A DNA stretch of 6,347 bases from Paracoccaceae bacterium (GCA_003545125.1 DQCI01000176.1:30833-37179), one strand, 5' to 3'; positions 1 through 6,317 are shown, numbered from the stretch's first letter. Translations and numbers: made by a program. The notes: a model not told the origin generated them from the sequence alone.

Positions 1-62
1 ATGGCCGCCTGGCGGCGTTGGGTCGGCCCGGTGACCCGTTCGGCACCACCTTTGCGCGTTAG
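1..62 (+). CDS. Probable 3' end of an unidentified gene (partial)
   Basis: The + frame whose codons begin at base 3 is open from the window edge to a TAG at 60-62. It reads GRLAALGRPGDPFGTTFAR, a composition typical of a real C-terminus: Gly/Pro/Asp-rich and ending in Ala-Arg. The other two + frames are less convincing: one stops within about 35 bases, and the other reads a Trp/Arg-rich peptide. Only about 19 residues are visible, so neither family nor function can be assigned. The gene would converge on the dehydrogenase gene at 240-1064. The call rests on frame quality alone and could be wrong. Confidence 0.35.
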   Translation, partial: GRLAALGRPGDPFGTTFAR

Positions 63-133
63 ATCGCAGTCCTCTCCGCGCGTTTGAAAAGGACCGCCTG
101 CGCCTCCGTTGCGCGCGCCCCAAACCGGACGTG

Positions 134-169
134 GGATTGGAAACAAGGCCGAGGCGTGCGGGCCAATCC
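134..169. repeat. Inverted repeat in the 63-239 gap
   Basis: GGATTGG at 134-140 is perfectly complementary to CCAATCC at 163-169, separated by 22 bases. Just beyond it, CAAGA at 172-176 and TCTTG at 185-189 form a second, weaker 5-bp stem with an 8-base loop. Neither stem is followed by a T-run on either strand, so they are not canonical intrinsic terminators. They sit between the probable gene end at 62 and the dehydrogenase stop at 240, where convergent transcripts would meet. I see no coding sequence in 63-239. Confidence 0.3.
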
Positions 170-207
170 GTCAAGAGCCGAGGGTCTTGGGCAGAGCAGG
201 ACCGCTG

Positions 208-233
208 GCCGGATCCGGCTCAGGCGCCTGCAG
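208..233. repeat. Tandem perfect palindromes after the dehydrogenase stop
   Basis: GCCGGATCCGGC at 208-219 is a perfect 12-bp palindrome. One base later CAGGCGCCTG at 221-230 is a perfect 10-bp palindrome, and it overlaps a third, CTGCAG at 228-233. The block lies 7 bases beyond the stop codon of the - strand dehydrogenase gene. As RNA, palindromes without loops fold poorly, and there is no T-run, so a simple terminator is unlikely. A protein-binding site or a remnant of a larger hairpin is possible. Confidence 0.3.
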
Positions 234-239
234 AAACAC

Positions 240-1064
240 TTACTGACTGGATGTAATGCCGCCATCCACATACAGTGTCTGCCCTGTCACAAAGCCAGAT
301 GCAGGCGCACAGAAAAACAGGGCAGGGCCGACGATATCCTTCGGATCGGCGATCCTGCCAAGTGGAATTCGGTTCAACAAGCCCTCACGAAAGGTGTCGT
401 TCTCCATCACGTGCCGGATCATCTCCGTATAGACGAACGTCGGCGCGACGCCGTTGACGGTGATCCCTTCGGGCGCCAGTTCCATTGCATGTTGCTTGAT
501 CAGCATCACCAAGCCACCTTTCGTGCTGCAATAGGCGGAATAGCCGCGATCGCGCAAACCGAGCTGAGAGCGAACCGACAACAGGTGCACCTGTTTGCCG
601 CCATTGCCGCCGGCGATCTGCCGCGCGGCGACCGCTTGCGCGAGGAACATCGCGGATTTGAGGTTCACCTCGTAGACTTCGTCAAAGGCCGCTTCTGTCA
701 CGTCGAGAAGCGGCTGTTCCTTTTGCGTGCCAACGCAATTCATCAAGATGTCGATCTGGCCATAGGCGTGCATCACATCCTGAACCGCCCGCTTGATGTC
801 GGTCACGGAGGTCGCGTCAAGGGCGATCCCCTTGGCCTCGTGCCCTGCGTCGCAAAGCTGCGCGGCCAGGTCTTCGGACTTTTCGAGACGACGTCCGGCG
901 ATCACCACCTTGGCGCCGGACAGCGCAAGGCCCCAAGCGATCGCTTCACCGATGCCCCCATACCCGCCCGGAACGAAGGCGACCTTGCCGTGAAGGCCAA
1001 ACAGCCCTGACAGCTCGTTCTGGAAGTCGATCTTGGGGGTTATGGTGGTCACGCTGCTCTCCAT
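240..1064 (-). CDS. SDR family NAD(P)-dependent oxidoreductase, gluconate 5-dehydrogenase-like
   Basis: A 274-residue classical short-chain dehydrogenase/reductase, a cytosolic single-domain Rossmann enzyme that oxidises or reduces a hydroxyl/keto group with NAD(P)(H). The dinucleotide loop is GGYGGIG (residues 33-39), preceded by Pro32 where most family members have Thr. GRR at 57-59 after strand beta-2 places basic residues where NADP-preferring members carry them, so NADP use is inferred. Asp83 fits the adenine contact, and NCVG at 109-112 replaces the usual NAG/NNAG. The catalytic set is Asn134, Ser163 (in SVRSQLG), Tyr178 and Lys182 (YCSTK). The Pro-Thr region at 208-213 and the end VTGQTLYVDGG (259-269) are typical. 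The SxxSxLG segment recalls gluconate 5-dehydrogenases, but the Ser-Tyr spacing is two residues longer and the true substrate is unknown. An in-frame TGA nine bases upstream bounds the start at 1064. No good Shine-Dalgarno is visible. The gene is divergent from the GNAT gene at 1337. Confidence 0.93.
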   Translation of the reverse strand: MESSVTTITPKIDFQNELSGLFGLHGKVAFVPGGYGGIGEAIAWGLALSGAKVVIAGRRLEKSEDLAAQLCDAGHEAKGIALDATSVTDIKRAVQDVMHAYGQIDILMNCVGTQKEQPLLDVTEAAFDEVYEVNLKSAMFLAQAVAARQIAGGNGGKQVHLLSVRSQLGLRDRGYSAYCSTKGGLVMLIKQHAMELAPEGITVNGVAPTFVYTEMIRHVMENDTFREGLLNRIPLGRIADPKDIVGPALFFCAPASGFVTGQTLYVDGGITSSQ

Positions 1065-1084
1065 TCCGGGTCAAATCCCAGTCC

Positions 1085-1113
1085 ACGCTATCATTGGCGT
1101 TGGGCGGGAACAA
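1085..1113 (-). promoter_or_regulatory. Candidate promoter for the SDR gene
   Basis: On the - strand, TTGTTC (1113 to 1108) could be a -35 element. GATAGC (1092 to 1087), or TAGCGT (1090 to 1085), could be the -10 element, with 15- or 17-base spacing respectively. The match to the sigma-70 consensus is weak. The main support is position, about 25-50 bases upstream of the start codon, and the octamer GATAGCGT (1092 to 1085), which recurs at almost the same distance from the divergent GNAT start. Confidence 0.25.
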
Positions 1114-1206
1114 ACAGACCCGGGGTGCCTGCGCAGTCTTCGACGCATCCAGCCGGCATTCGGGCGGGCGCATAGAGCAAGGGCTTTGTTCGGTGGGCGG
1201 AACGTG

Positions 1207-1227
1207 TCGTCTGTGTTTGCCAGACGA
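1207..1227. promoter_or_regulatory. Inverted repeat, possible operator between divergent genes
   Basis: TCGTCTG (1207-1213) and CAGACGA (1221-1227) form a perfect 7-bp inverted repeat around a 7-base spacer. The centre, 1217, is near the middle of the 272-base gap between the two divergent start codons. That location and the 21-bp symmetric architecture suit a dimeric transcription factor. No T-run follows on either strand, which argues against a terminator. The binding protein is unknown, and no regulator gene lies in the window. Confidence 0.3.
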
Positions 1228-1284
1228 ATGAACCTGATCTTGAGCGGTTGGCGGGGCCGGTTAGATCACGTATCAGGGCAGGGG

Positions 1285-1313
1285 TTGTCTGGCCGCCGGG
1301 GCCGTTGGATAGC
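1285..1313 (+). promoter_or_regulatory. Candidate promoter for the GNAT gene
   Basis: TTGTCT (1285-1290) and GATAGC (1308-1313) are separated by 17 bases, the optimal sigma-70 spacing. Transcription would start near 1320 and give a short leader of about 17 bases before the ATG at 1337. The hexamers are imperfect, so this is a weak prediction. The -10 region carries the octamer GATAGCGT (1308-1315), which is also present upstream of the SDR gene. Confidence 0.3.
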
Positions 1314-1336
1314 GTTGTGTGCGACACGGGGGCGGG

Positions 1337-2167
1337 ATGAAGTTCAGAGAGATCACGGCGGCGGACCTGCCGACACTGCCTGCCTTGCTGAGCGAGGGTT
1401 TCCCGTCGACCAGTCCGGGTTTCTGGACAAAGGCCCTCGATGTGCTGTCGCGCCGCCCGCCGGTCGATGGCATGCCGCGGTACGGCATCGTCATGGACGA
1501 CGGCGGCGATCTGTGCGGTGTGATGCTGATGGTCGCGCAGCGCCGGGGCGCGGCGACGTTCTGCAATCTTTCGAGCTGGTATGTCCGTCCGGCCCACCGC
1601 GGTTATGCGCCGTTCATGTTCGGGCACGCGCTCAAGGCGGAGGACGTGACCTTCCTGGATTGCTCGCCGACGCCGGATGTCGTGCCCATCGTCGAAAAAC
1701 ACGGCTTCGAGCCCTATTCGGGCGGGTCGTTGATGCTCGACGCACGCGCGGCCGTGCGACGCGGGCCGAAGGTCGCGCGACTGACCGCGCAGGCGCTGGA
1801 GGAATGCCGCCACCCGGAAGCGGCGCGCATCGCGGAAAACATCCGCTACGGGTGCCGGGGAATGCTCGCGCATGACGCGGACGGCGCGCCAGTGCCGATC
1901 CTGTACCGGGTCGCCCGGGTCAAGCGGCACATTCCCGTCGCCCGTTTTGTCTACGGGGCCCCCGAGACGATCCTGGCGCATGCGGGTGCGATCGCGCGGC
2001 ACCTGATCGCCCGCGGGGTCCCGCTTGCGCTGGTGGATTGGCCGGTTGGAGCCGAGGCGCCAACCGGCCGGATGCTGCCGGACTACGGCGTGCGCTACAA
2101 GCGGGGCGCAGACACGCTGCCGCTTGGAGATCTGCTCGACACCGAATATGCGCTGTTCGGGATCTAG
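1337..2167 (+). CDS. GNAT-fold acyltransferase-like protein with extra C-terminal domain
   Basis: The 276-residue product begins MKFREITAADLPTLPALL, the usual first strand and helix of a GNAT N-acetyltransferase. The core strand NLSSWYVRP (77-85) leads into HRGYAPFM (87-94), where GNAT enzymes carry the acyl-CoA pyrophosphate loop R-x-x-G-x-G/A. Here the two loop glycines are replaced by Ala91 and Phe93. Strand VTFLDCSPTPD (104-114) and helix IVEKHGFEPYSGG (118-130) complete the fold. Residues from about 135 to 276 form an additional domain ending in RYKRGADTLPLGDLLDTEYALFG. From memory, this architecture resembles uncharacterised rhizobial acyltransferase-like proteins; the substrate is unknown. 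The ATG at 1337 is preferred because a G-rich stretch (1328-1336) lies just upstream and the protein starts directly with strand 1. An in-frame GTG at 1319 would add six residues. The gene converges on the efflux operon and has no visible link to it. Confidence 0.82.
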   Translation: MKFREITAADLPTLPALLSEGFPSTSPGFWTKALDVLSRRPPVDGMPRYGIVMDDGGDLCGVMLMVAQRRGAATFCNLSSWYVRPAHRGYAPFMFGHALKAEDVTFLDCSPTPDVVPIVEKHGFEPYSGGSLMLDARAAVRRGPKVARLTAQALEECRHPEAARIAENIRYGCRGMLAHDADGAPVPILYRVARVKRHIPVARFVYGAPETILAHAGAIARHLIARGVPLALVDWPVGAEAPTGRMLPDYGVRYKRGADTLPLGDLLDTEYALFGI

Positions 2168-2170
2168 CGC

Positions 2171-2198
2171 CTGAAGCGGCCCCGCGCGCGCGCCTCAG
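2171..2198 (-). terminator. Weak hairpin at the convergent gene junction
   Basis: CTGAAGCG (2171-2178) and CGCCTCAG (2191-2198) pair over eight positions with one mismatch, around a 12-base loop of alternating C and G. In - strand RNA the odd position becomes a G-U wobble, giving a continuous 8-bp stem shortly after the permease stop. In + strand RNA, after the GNAT stop at 2167, it is an A-C mismatch. There is no T-run on either side, so it is at best a partial terminator serving the convergent transcripts. Confidence 0.25.
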
Positions 2199-2231
2199 CC
2201 CGCCTCAGACCGCCGCCGCCGCCTCAGCCCG
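2192..2231. repeat. Short direct repeats spanning the permease stop codon
   Basis: GCCTCAGCCCG occurs at 2192-2202 and again at 2221-2231, 29 bases apart. A third, shorter copy, GCCTCAG, lies at 2202-2208 and contains the permease stop codon. The right-hand copy encodes part of the Ala-rich tail REGRAEAAAAV. The 29-base offset is not a multiple of three. A small duplication or replication slippage at the gene end is plausible, as is chance in such GC-rich sequence. Confidence 0.4.
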
Positions 2232-5200
2232 GCCTTCACGGGCGAAGAACAGCCGGTAGAAGACCGGGGCGGCAACCAGGGTCAGGACCGAGGCGAAGGC
2301 GAGACCGCCCATGATCGTGACCGCCATCGACACGAAGAAGGCGTCGCCGAGCAGCGGGGTCATGCCGAGGATGGTGGTCGCCGCGGCGAGCATCACCGGG
2401 CGCAGACGCGAGATCGAGGCGTGCACGATCGCCTCTTCCAGCCGCTTGCCGTCGCCGCGCTCAAAGTCGATCTCCTCGACCAGCACGATCCCGTTCTTGA
2501 TCAGCATCCCCGACAGCGACAGGAGCCCGAGCAGCGCCGTGAAGGTGAAGGGCTGGCCGGTCAGCAAAAGCCCGATCACCGCGCCGTTGATCGACATCGG
2601 CACCAATAGCCAGATGATCGTCGGTTGGCGCAGCTGCATGAACAGGAGCACCGAGATCAGCACCATGACGATGATCGAGGGGGGCAGGGCTTCCTTGAGC
2701 GCCTCGTTGGCGTCCTGCTGGTTTTCGAACTCGCCGCCCCATTCCATCGTGTAGTCGAACGGCAGCTCCATTTCCTCGATGGTCGCGCGGACTTCGGCGT
2801 GAACTTCGCTGGCGGTGCGGCTCGCGGGGATATCGGCCTCGACCCCGAGGGTGGGGACCCGGTCGCGGCGGATCAGGATCGTGTCCTGCGCCTCGAAGCG
2901 CAGCCCGTCGATCATCTGCTCGATCACGATGACCGAGCTCGAGGCGGGCGACAGCACCGATAGGTCGAGCAGCGAGGTGCCCGCGTCGCGGGGCTGGCGC
3001 GCAATGATCGGGATCAGGCGTTCGTTTTCGCGGTAGGTGCCGGCGCGCGCGCCGTCGGTCGCGAAGAGCAACGTGTTGGTCACGTCGGCGCGGGTGATCC
3101 CGGCGATCTGGGCGCGCTCGTCGGCGAAAACCGGTCGCAGCACCAGCTCGCGTTCGCGCCAGTCGAGGCGCGGGCCGAGAATGCTGTCCGACGCCGCCTC
3201 CATCCGGGCGATCGCCTCCGCCCCGAGGTCACGCAGCACGTCCGCATCGGGGCCGGAGAAGCGCACCTGGATCGGGTTCGACCCGCCGGGGCCGAAGACC
3301 ATGCGCGCGACCCGCAGATCGCCGCCAGGCAGCGCCGCGGCCCCGAAGGCTTCGAGCTCTTCGCGAAGGCTGGGGATTTCCTCGATCGTTTCGGTGCGCA
3401 CGAGCAGATGGCCATAGGTCGGGCTTGTATCCTCGCCCTGGTAGATCAGCATGAACCGCGTGGCCGGCCCGCCGACGAAAGCGGTCACGGAACTGACGTC
3501 GTCGCGTTGCAAGAGCCAGTCCTCGATCACCGCGAGATCCTCAGAGGTGGCCGACATCGCCGATCCCTGGGGCAGCTGATAGTGCACGAAGAACACCGGC
3601 GTATTGGAGAACGGGAAGAACTGCTGGCGCACCTGGGCGAAGCCCATGACGCAGGCCGCGGTGATGGCGATGAGACCCAAAACCACCCCCCAGCGCAGCT
3701 TCAGCATCACCCGCAGGAAGCGGCCGTAGACCTGGAAGAGGGGGCCGTCGTAGGGGTCGCCGTCGAGCGCGTGGTCGCGTTTGAAGACGTAGTGCCCGAG
3801 CATTGGCGTGACAGTGAGGGCGAGAAACCACGACAGCATCAGCGAGATGCCGATCACCGCGAACAGCGAGAACATGAACTCGCCGGTGGCGTCGTTGGAC
3901 AGGCCGGTGCCGGAAAAGGCGGCGATGCCGATGACGGTGGCGCCCAGCAGCGGCACCTGGGTCTTTTTTGTGGCGAGGGTGGCGGCGTCGCGCGAACTCA
4001 GCCCCCGGTGCATCGCCACCTGCATGCCTTCGGCGACGACGATGGCGTTGTCGACCAGCATCCCCATCGCGATGATGAGCGCGCCCAGTGAGATCCGCTC
4101 CATGTCGATGGCGAAGACTTCCATGAACAGGAAGGTGCCGACCACGGTGAGCAGGAGCGTCGAGCCGACGACGATGGCGGCGCGCCAGCCCATTGTAACG
4201 GCCAGCACGACCACGACGATGGCGACCGACATCGCCAGGCTCACCAGGAAATTCTGGCTGGCCTGGTCGACGATCAGGTGTTGCTGGTAGATCGGGTGCA
4301 GCGCGACGCCTGCGGGCACGTCGGCCATGAGCTCGGCGAGCCGGGCATCGACCAGGCCGCCGACCTCGACGATGTTTTCCGAGGCGATCCCGGCGATGCC
4401 GAGCGTGAAGGCCTCTTCGCCATTGAAGCGGATGATCCGCTCGGGTTCATCGACCCGTCCGCGCGTGACGGATGCGAAGTCGAAGATGTTGATCAGCGTG
4501 CCCCCGGCCGAGATCGACAGATTGGCGATGTCGGTCACCGAATCCGCGCCCGCCGGGCCGAGGATGCGGGTGGTGTTGCGGCCGTCCTCGACGCTGCCGC
4601 CATCCGACAGGCTGTTGGCGGCGGTGATCGCGCCGAGCAGCAGGTTGGGACTGACCCCGGCGTTGAAGGAGACGGCGGGGACCGGTTCGACGAAGATCGC
4701 CTCTTCCGGGAGCCCGGTGACGTCGACATTGGCGACGCCGGCGACGGCCAGGACCTCGCGCCGGAGGGTGCGCGCGAGCCCGTGCAGCTCAGTGTCGCTG
4801 AGACCCGGCGCCGTCACCGCGTAGTAAAGCCCGAAGACATCGCCGAAAGCGTCGTTGACGTAAGGCGCCTGAGCGCCGTCGGGCAGGCCGCCGGCGGCGT
4901 CGGACACCCGGTTGCGCAGATCGCGCCAGATCCCGTCGAGATCGCGGCCGTCGTAGATCGACTTGACGTGGACGTTGATGAGCGACTGGCCGGGGGTGTT
5001 GACCGTTTCGAGAAAGTCGAGCTCCGCCATCTGCTGGATCGCCGTCTCCAAGGGCTCCGAGACTTCGCGCGCCACTTGTCCGGCGCTGGCGCCGGGGTAA
5101 CCGGTGACCACCACCGCCTGCTTGATGGTGAAGGCCGGGTCTTCGAGCCGGCCGACCGAGAAAAAGCCCCAGCTGCCGCCGAGCAGGGCCGCGAAGATGA

Positions 5201-5249
5201 TGATCCAGGTGAAGATCTGGGTGTTGATCGAATAACGCGCGAGGTTCAT
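2205..5249 (-). CDS. RND efflux transporter permease subunit (AcrB/HAE1-type)
   Basis: A 1014-residue inner-membrane proton/drug antiporter, the pump of a tripartite exporter. The layout is the full RND duplication. TM1 is about 12-32 and the first periplasmic porter/docking loop about 33-332. TM2-TM6 lie in 333-483, TM7 is about 520-540, the second periplasmic loop is about 541-855, and TM8-TM12 lie in 857-1000. The N-terminal SVGRLEDPAF and YPGASAGQVAREV segments are characteristic of the family. In TM4 the proton-relay motif is LVDNAIVVAEG with Asp400 and Asn401, where AcrB has Asp407-Asp408. Lys918 in TM10 (LIKNGIVLVEE) matches AcrB Lys940, and Arg948 in RLRPVMLAAATTILG matches Arg971. 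The position of AcrB Thr978 appears to be Ala955. The TM4 motif is not the VDGA form of heavy-metal pumps, so organic substrates are more likely; the actual substrate is unknown. The ATG at 5249 gives the standard RND N-terminus. It follows the adaptor gene by 10 bases and is probably translationally coupled to it. Confidence 0.97.
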   Translation of the reverse strand: MNLARYSINTQIFTWIIIFAALLGGSWGFFSVGRLEDPAFTIKQAVVVTGYPGASAGQVAREVSEPLETAIQQMAELDFLETVNTPGQSLINVHVKSIYDGRDLDGIWRDLRNRVSDAAGGLPDGAQAPYVNDAFGDVFGLYYAVTAPGLSDTELHGLARTLRREVLAVAGVANVDVTGLPEEAIFVEPVPAVSFNAGVSPNLLLGAITAANSLSDGGSVEDGRNTTRILGPAGADSVTDIANLSISAGGTLINIFDFASVTRGRVDEPERIIRFNGEEAFTLGIAGIASENIVEVGGLVDARLAELMADVPAGVALHPIYQQHLIVDQASQNFLVSLAMSVAIVVVVLAVTMGWRAAIVVGSTLLLTVVGTFLFMEVFAIDMERISLGALIIAMGMLVDNAIVVAEGMQVAMHRGLSSRDAATLATKKTQVPLLGATVIGIAAFSGTGLSNDATGEFMFSLFAVIGISLMLSWFLALTVTPMLGHYVFKRDHALDGDPYDGPLFQVYGRFLRVMLKLRWGVVLGLIAITAACVMGFAQVRQQFFPFSNTPVFFVHYQLPQGSAMSATSEDLAVIEDWLLQRDDVSSVTAFVGGPATRFMLIYQGEDTSPTYGHLLVRTETIEEIPSLREELEAFGAAALPGGDLRVARMVFGPGGSNPIQVRFSGPDADVLRDLGAEAIARMEAASDSILGPRLDWRERELVLRPVFADERAQIAGITRADVTNTLLFATDGARAGTYRENERLIPIIARQPRDAGTSLLDLSVLSPASSSVIVIEQMIDGLRFEAQDTILIRRDRVPTLGVEADIPASRTASEVHAEVRATIEEMELPFDYTMEWGGEFENQQDANEALKEALPPSIIVMVLISVLLFMQLRQPTIIWLLVPMSINGAVIGLLLTGQPFTFTALLGLLSLSGMLIKNGIVLVEEIDFERGDGKRLEEAIVHASISRLRPVMLAAATTILGMTPLLGDAFFVSMAVTIMGGLAFASVLTLVAAPVFYRLFFAREGRAEAAAAV

Positions 5250-5256
5250 GGTCGTG

Positions 5257-5261
5257 CCCCT
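5257..5261 (-). promoter_or_regulatory. Permease ribosome-binding site overlapping the adaptor stop
   Basis: On the - strand, AGGGG at 5261 to 5257 lies 7 bases before the ATG at 5249. It overlaps the adaptor's TAG stop (5262 to 5260). This fixes the permease start and suggests that ribosomes finishing the adaptor reinitiate on the permease. The reading frame can be extended upstream to 5456, but that extension lies inside the adaptor gene and encodes a Cys/Ser/Arg-rich sequence with no resemblance to RND proteins. Confidence 0.75.
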
Positions 5262-6309
5262 ATTGCGCGAAACCGGCGAAGCGGCGCACCGTCTGGCCGT
5301 CTTCGAGCACCGCGACGCCGAGGGCCACGATCTCGGCCCCGGCTTCGAGCCCGGAGGTGACGAGCACGCGGCCGTTGTCGTCGGGGCGGATCTCGACGGG
5401 CACCTGGCGCAGCGTACCGGCCTCGTCGTCGGGGCCGCCTTCGAACAGCAGCACACTGGGCCCGCCGCCGGTGCCCAAGCGCAGGGCGGTCGGCGGGACG
5501 TAGAAGGCGTTGCCGTTGCTGTTCAGCGAGGCGACGATGGTCACGGAGGAGCCGGGCAGGATGGTGCGGCCCTCTGGCGGGGTCATGCCCATGGTCCAGA
5601 TGAAGCTCTGGCCGACTTCCGAGGTCTCTGCCTCGAACTCGCGCAGCGCGACCGGGAAGGTCTCGTCGCTACCGGGAAACTTCGCCTCCAGTTCGACCCG
5701 GGTGAGATCGAAGGCGTTGGAGGCCTGGTACAGCACCTCCGGCACGGCCACCTTGATGCGCAGCTCCGACATGTCGTGCAGACGGGCGATCCGGGTGCCC
5801 GCGCTGATGGTGGTGAAATTCGAGATGTAGCGGGTCGATACGAGGGCGTCGTAAGGCGCGGTCAGGGTCGCGTGGTCGAGCGCGTATTCAGCGTTCTTCA
5901 CCGCGACGCGCGCCAGCGCCAGTTCGGTCCCGGCGTCGTCGATGGCGACCTGGCTGACGGTGGTGCCGGCGAGCTGGCGCAGCCGCGCCAGTTTGCGCTC
6001 GGCCTGGTCGCGCCGCAGCCTCGCACTTTGCAGGTCGAGCTCGAAGATCTCCAGATCGAGCGCCGCGATCACCTCGCCCTTGGCGACGTTTATGCCTTCG
6101 ATCACCGGCAGCGAGACCACCTGGCCCGAGACCTGGAAGGCGATGTCCACGGTCTCGCGGGCGGCGACCCGGCCGAAGAAATTACGCCTGAGCGTGACGT
6201 CCTCCTGTCCTATGGAGACCAGTTTGACCAGCCGCGGCGCATCGTCGGCCACGGTCGGGAAGGCGGCTGCCAGCGTCAGTCCGAGGGCGAACAGGACGGG
6301 TTTGAACAT
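5260..6309 (-). CDS. RND efflux periplasmic adaptor subunit (membrane fusion protein)
   Basis: A 349-residue HlyD/AcrA-type adaptor that bridges the RND permease to an outer-membrane channel. Residues 1-21 form a signal peptide (MFKPVLFALGLTLAAAFPTVA, cleavage before DD). There is no lipobox cysteine, so unlike AcrA it should not be lipid-anchored. The first half of the lipoyl/barrel-sandwich domain is about 49-86 (ARETVDIAFQVSGQV). A fairly short alpha-hairpin covers about 87-145, and the second lipoyl half (ATLTAPYDALVSTRYI) about 147-178. A beta-barrel covers about 182-263 (LRIKVAVPE through GRTILPGSSVTIVA), and the membrane-proximal domain runs to the end. Arg109, Leu113 and Ser119 near the hairpin tip fit the RLS motif by which adaptors contact TolC-type channels, with one residue fewer before the Ser than in AcrA. 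The gene is first in the pair with the downstream permease. ACGGAG at 6323-6318, 8 bases before the ATG, supports the start. Confidence 0.95.
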   Translation of the reverse strand: MFKPVLFALGLTLAAAFPTVADDAPRLVKLVSIGQEDVTLRRNFFGRVAARETVDIAFQVSGQVVSLPVIEGINVAKGEVIAALDLEIFELDLQSARLRRDQAERKLARLRQLAGTTVSQVAIDDAGTELALARVAVKNAEYALDHATLTAPYDALVSTRYISNFTTISAGTRIARLHDMSELRIKVAVPEVLYQASNAFDLTRVELEAKFPGSDETFPVALREFEAETSEVGQSFIWTMGMTPPEGRTILPGSSVTIVASLNSNGNAFYVPPTALRLGTGGGPSVLLFEGGPDDEAGTLRQVPVEIRPDDNGRVLVTSGLEAGAEIVALGVAVLEDGQTVRRFAGFAQ

Positions 6310-6317
6310 CGGTGGAA

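Noticed and set aside
1..87. Open frame beginning with ATG at base 1 and ending at TGA 85-87
   Set aside because: The ATG falls at the window edge and the translation is Trp/Arg/Pro-rich. The frame ending at 62 reads as a more natural protein end.
84..1010. Long + strand open frame of 308 codons
   Set aside because: It lies antisense to the SDR gene, which has a complete family motif set. The + translation is rich in His, Arg and Gln with no recognisable domain, typical of an antisense shadow in GC-rich DNA.
1319..1336. Alternative GTG start for the GNAT gene adding six residues
   Set aside because: It has no ribosome-binding site and would coincide with the predicted transcription start. 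The ATG at 1337 has a G-rich site upstream and begins at the first strand of the fold.
1091..2002. - strand open frame of 303 codons across the divergent region and GNAT gene
   Set aside because: It overlaps the GNAT gene, whose product has a clear fold, and it would cover the regulatory gap. The translation is Arg/Pro-rich without motifs.
3408..4091. + strand open frame of 227 codons
   Set aside because: It is antisense to membrane segments of the permease and rich in His, Glu and Gln. No independent evidence of coding.
4278..5360. Long + strand open frame of 360 codons
   Set aside because: It is antisense to the permease and the end of the adaptor, and its Asp/Arg/Gly-rich translation has no recognisable fold. 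It is a shadow of biased codon use.
5250..5456. 69-codon N-terminal extension of the permease
   Set aside because: The extension lies inside the adaptor gene, is Cys/Ser/Arg-rich, and precedes a standard RND N-terminus (MNLARYSINTQIFTW) that has its own ribosome-binding site.
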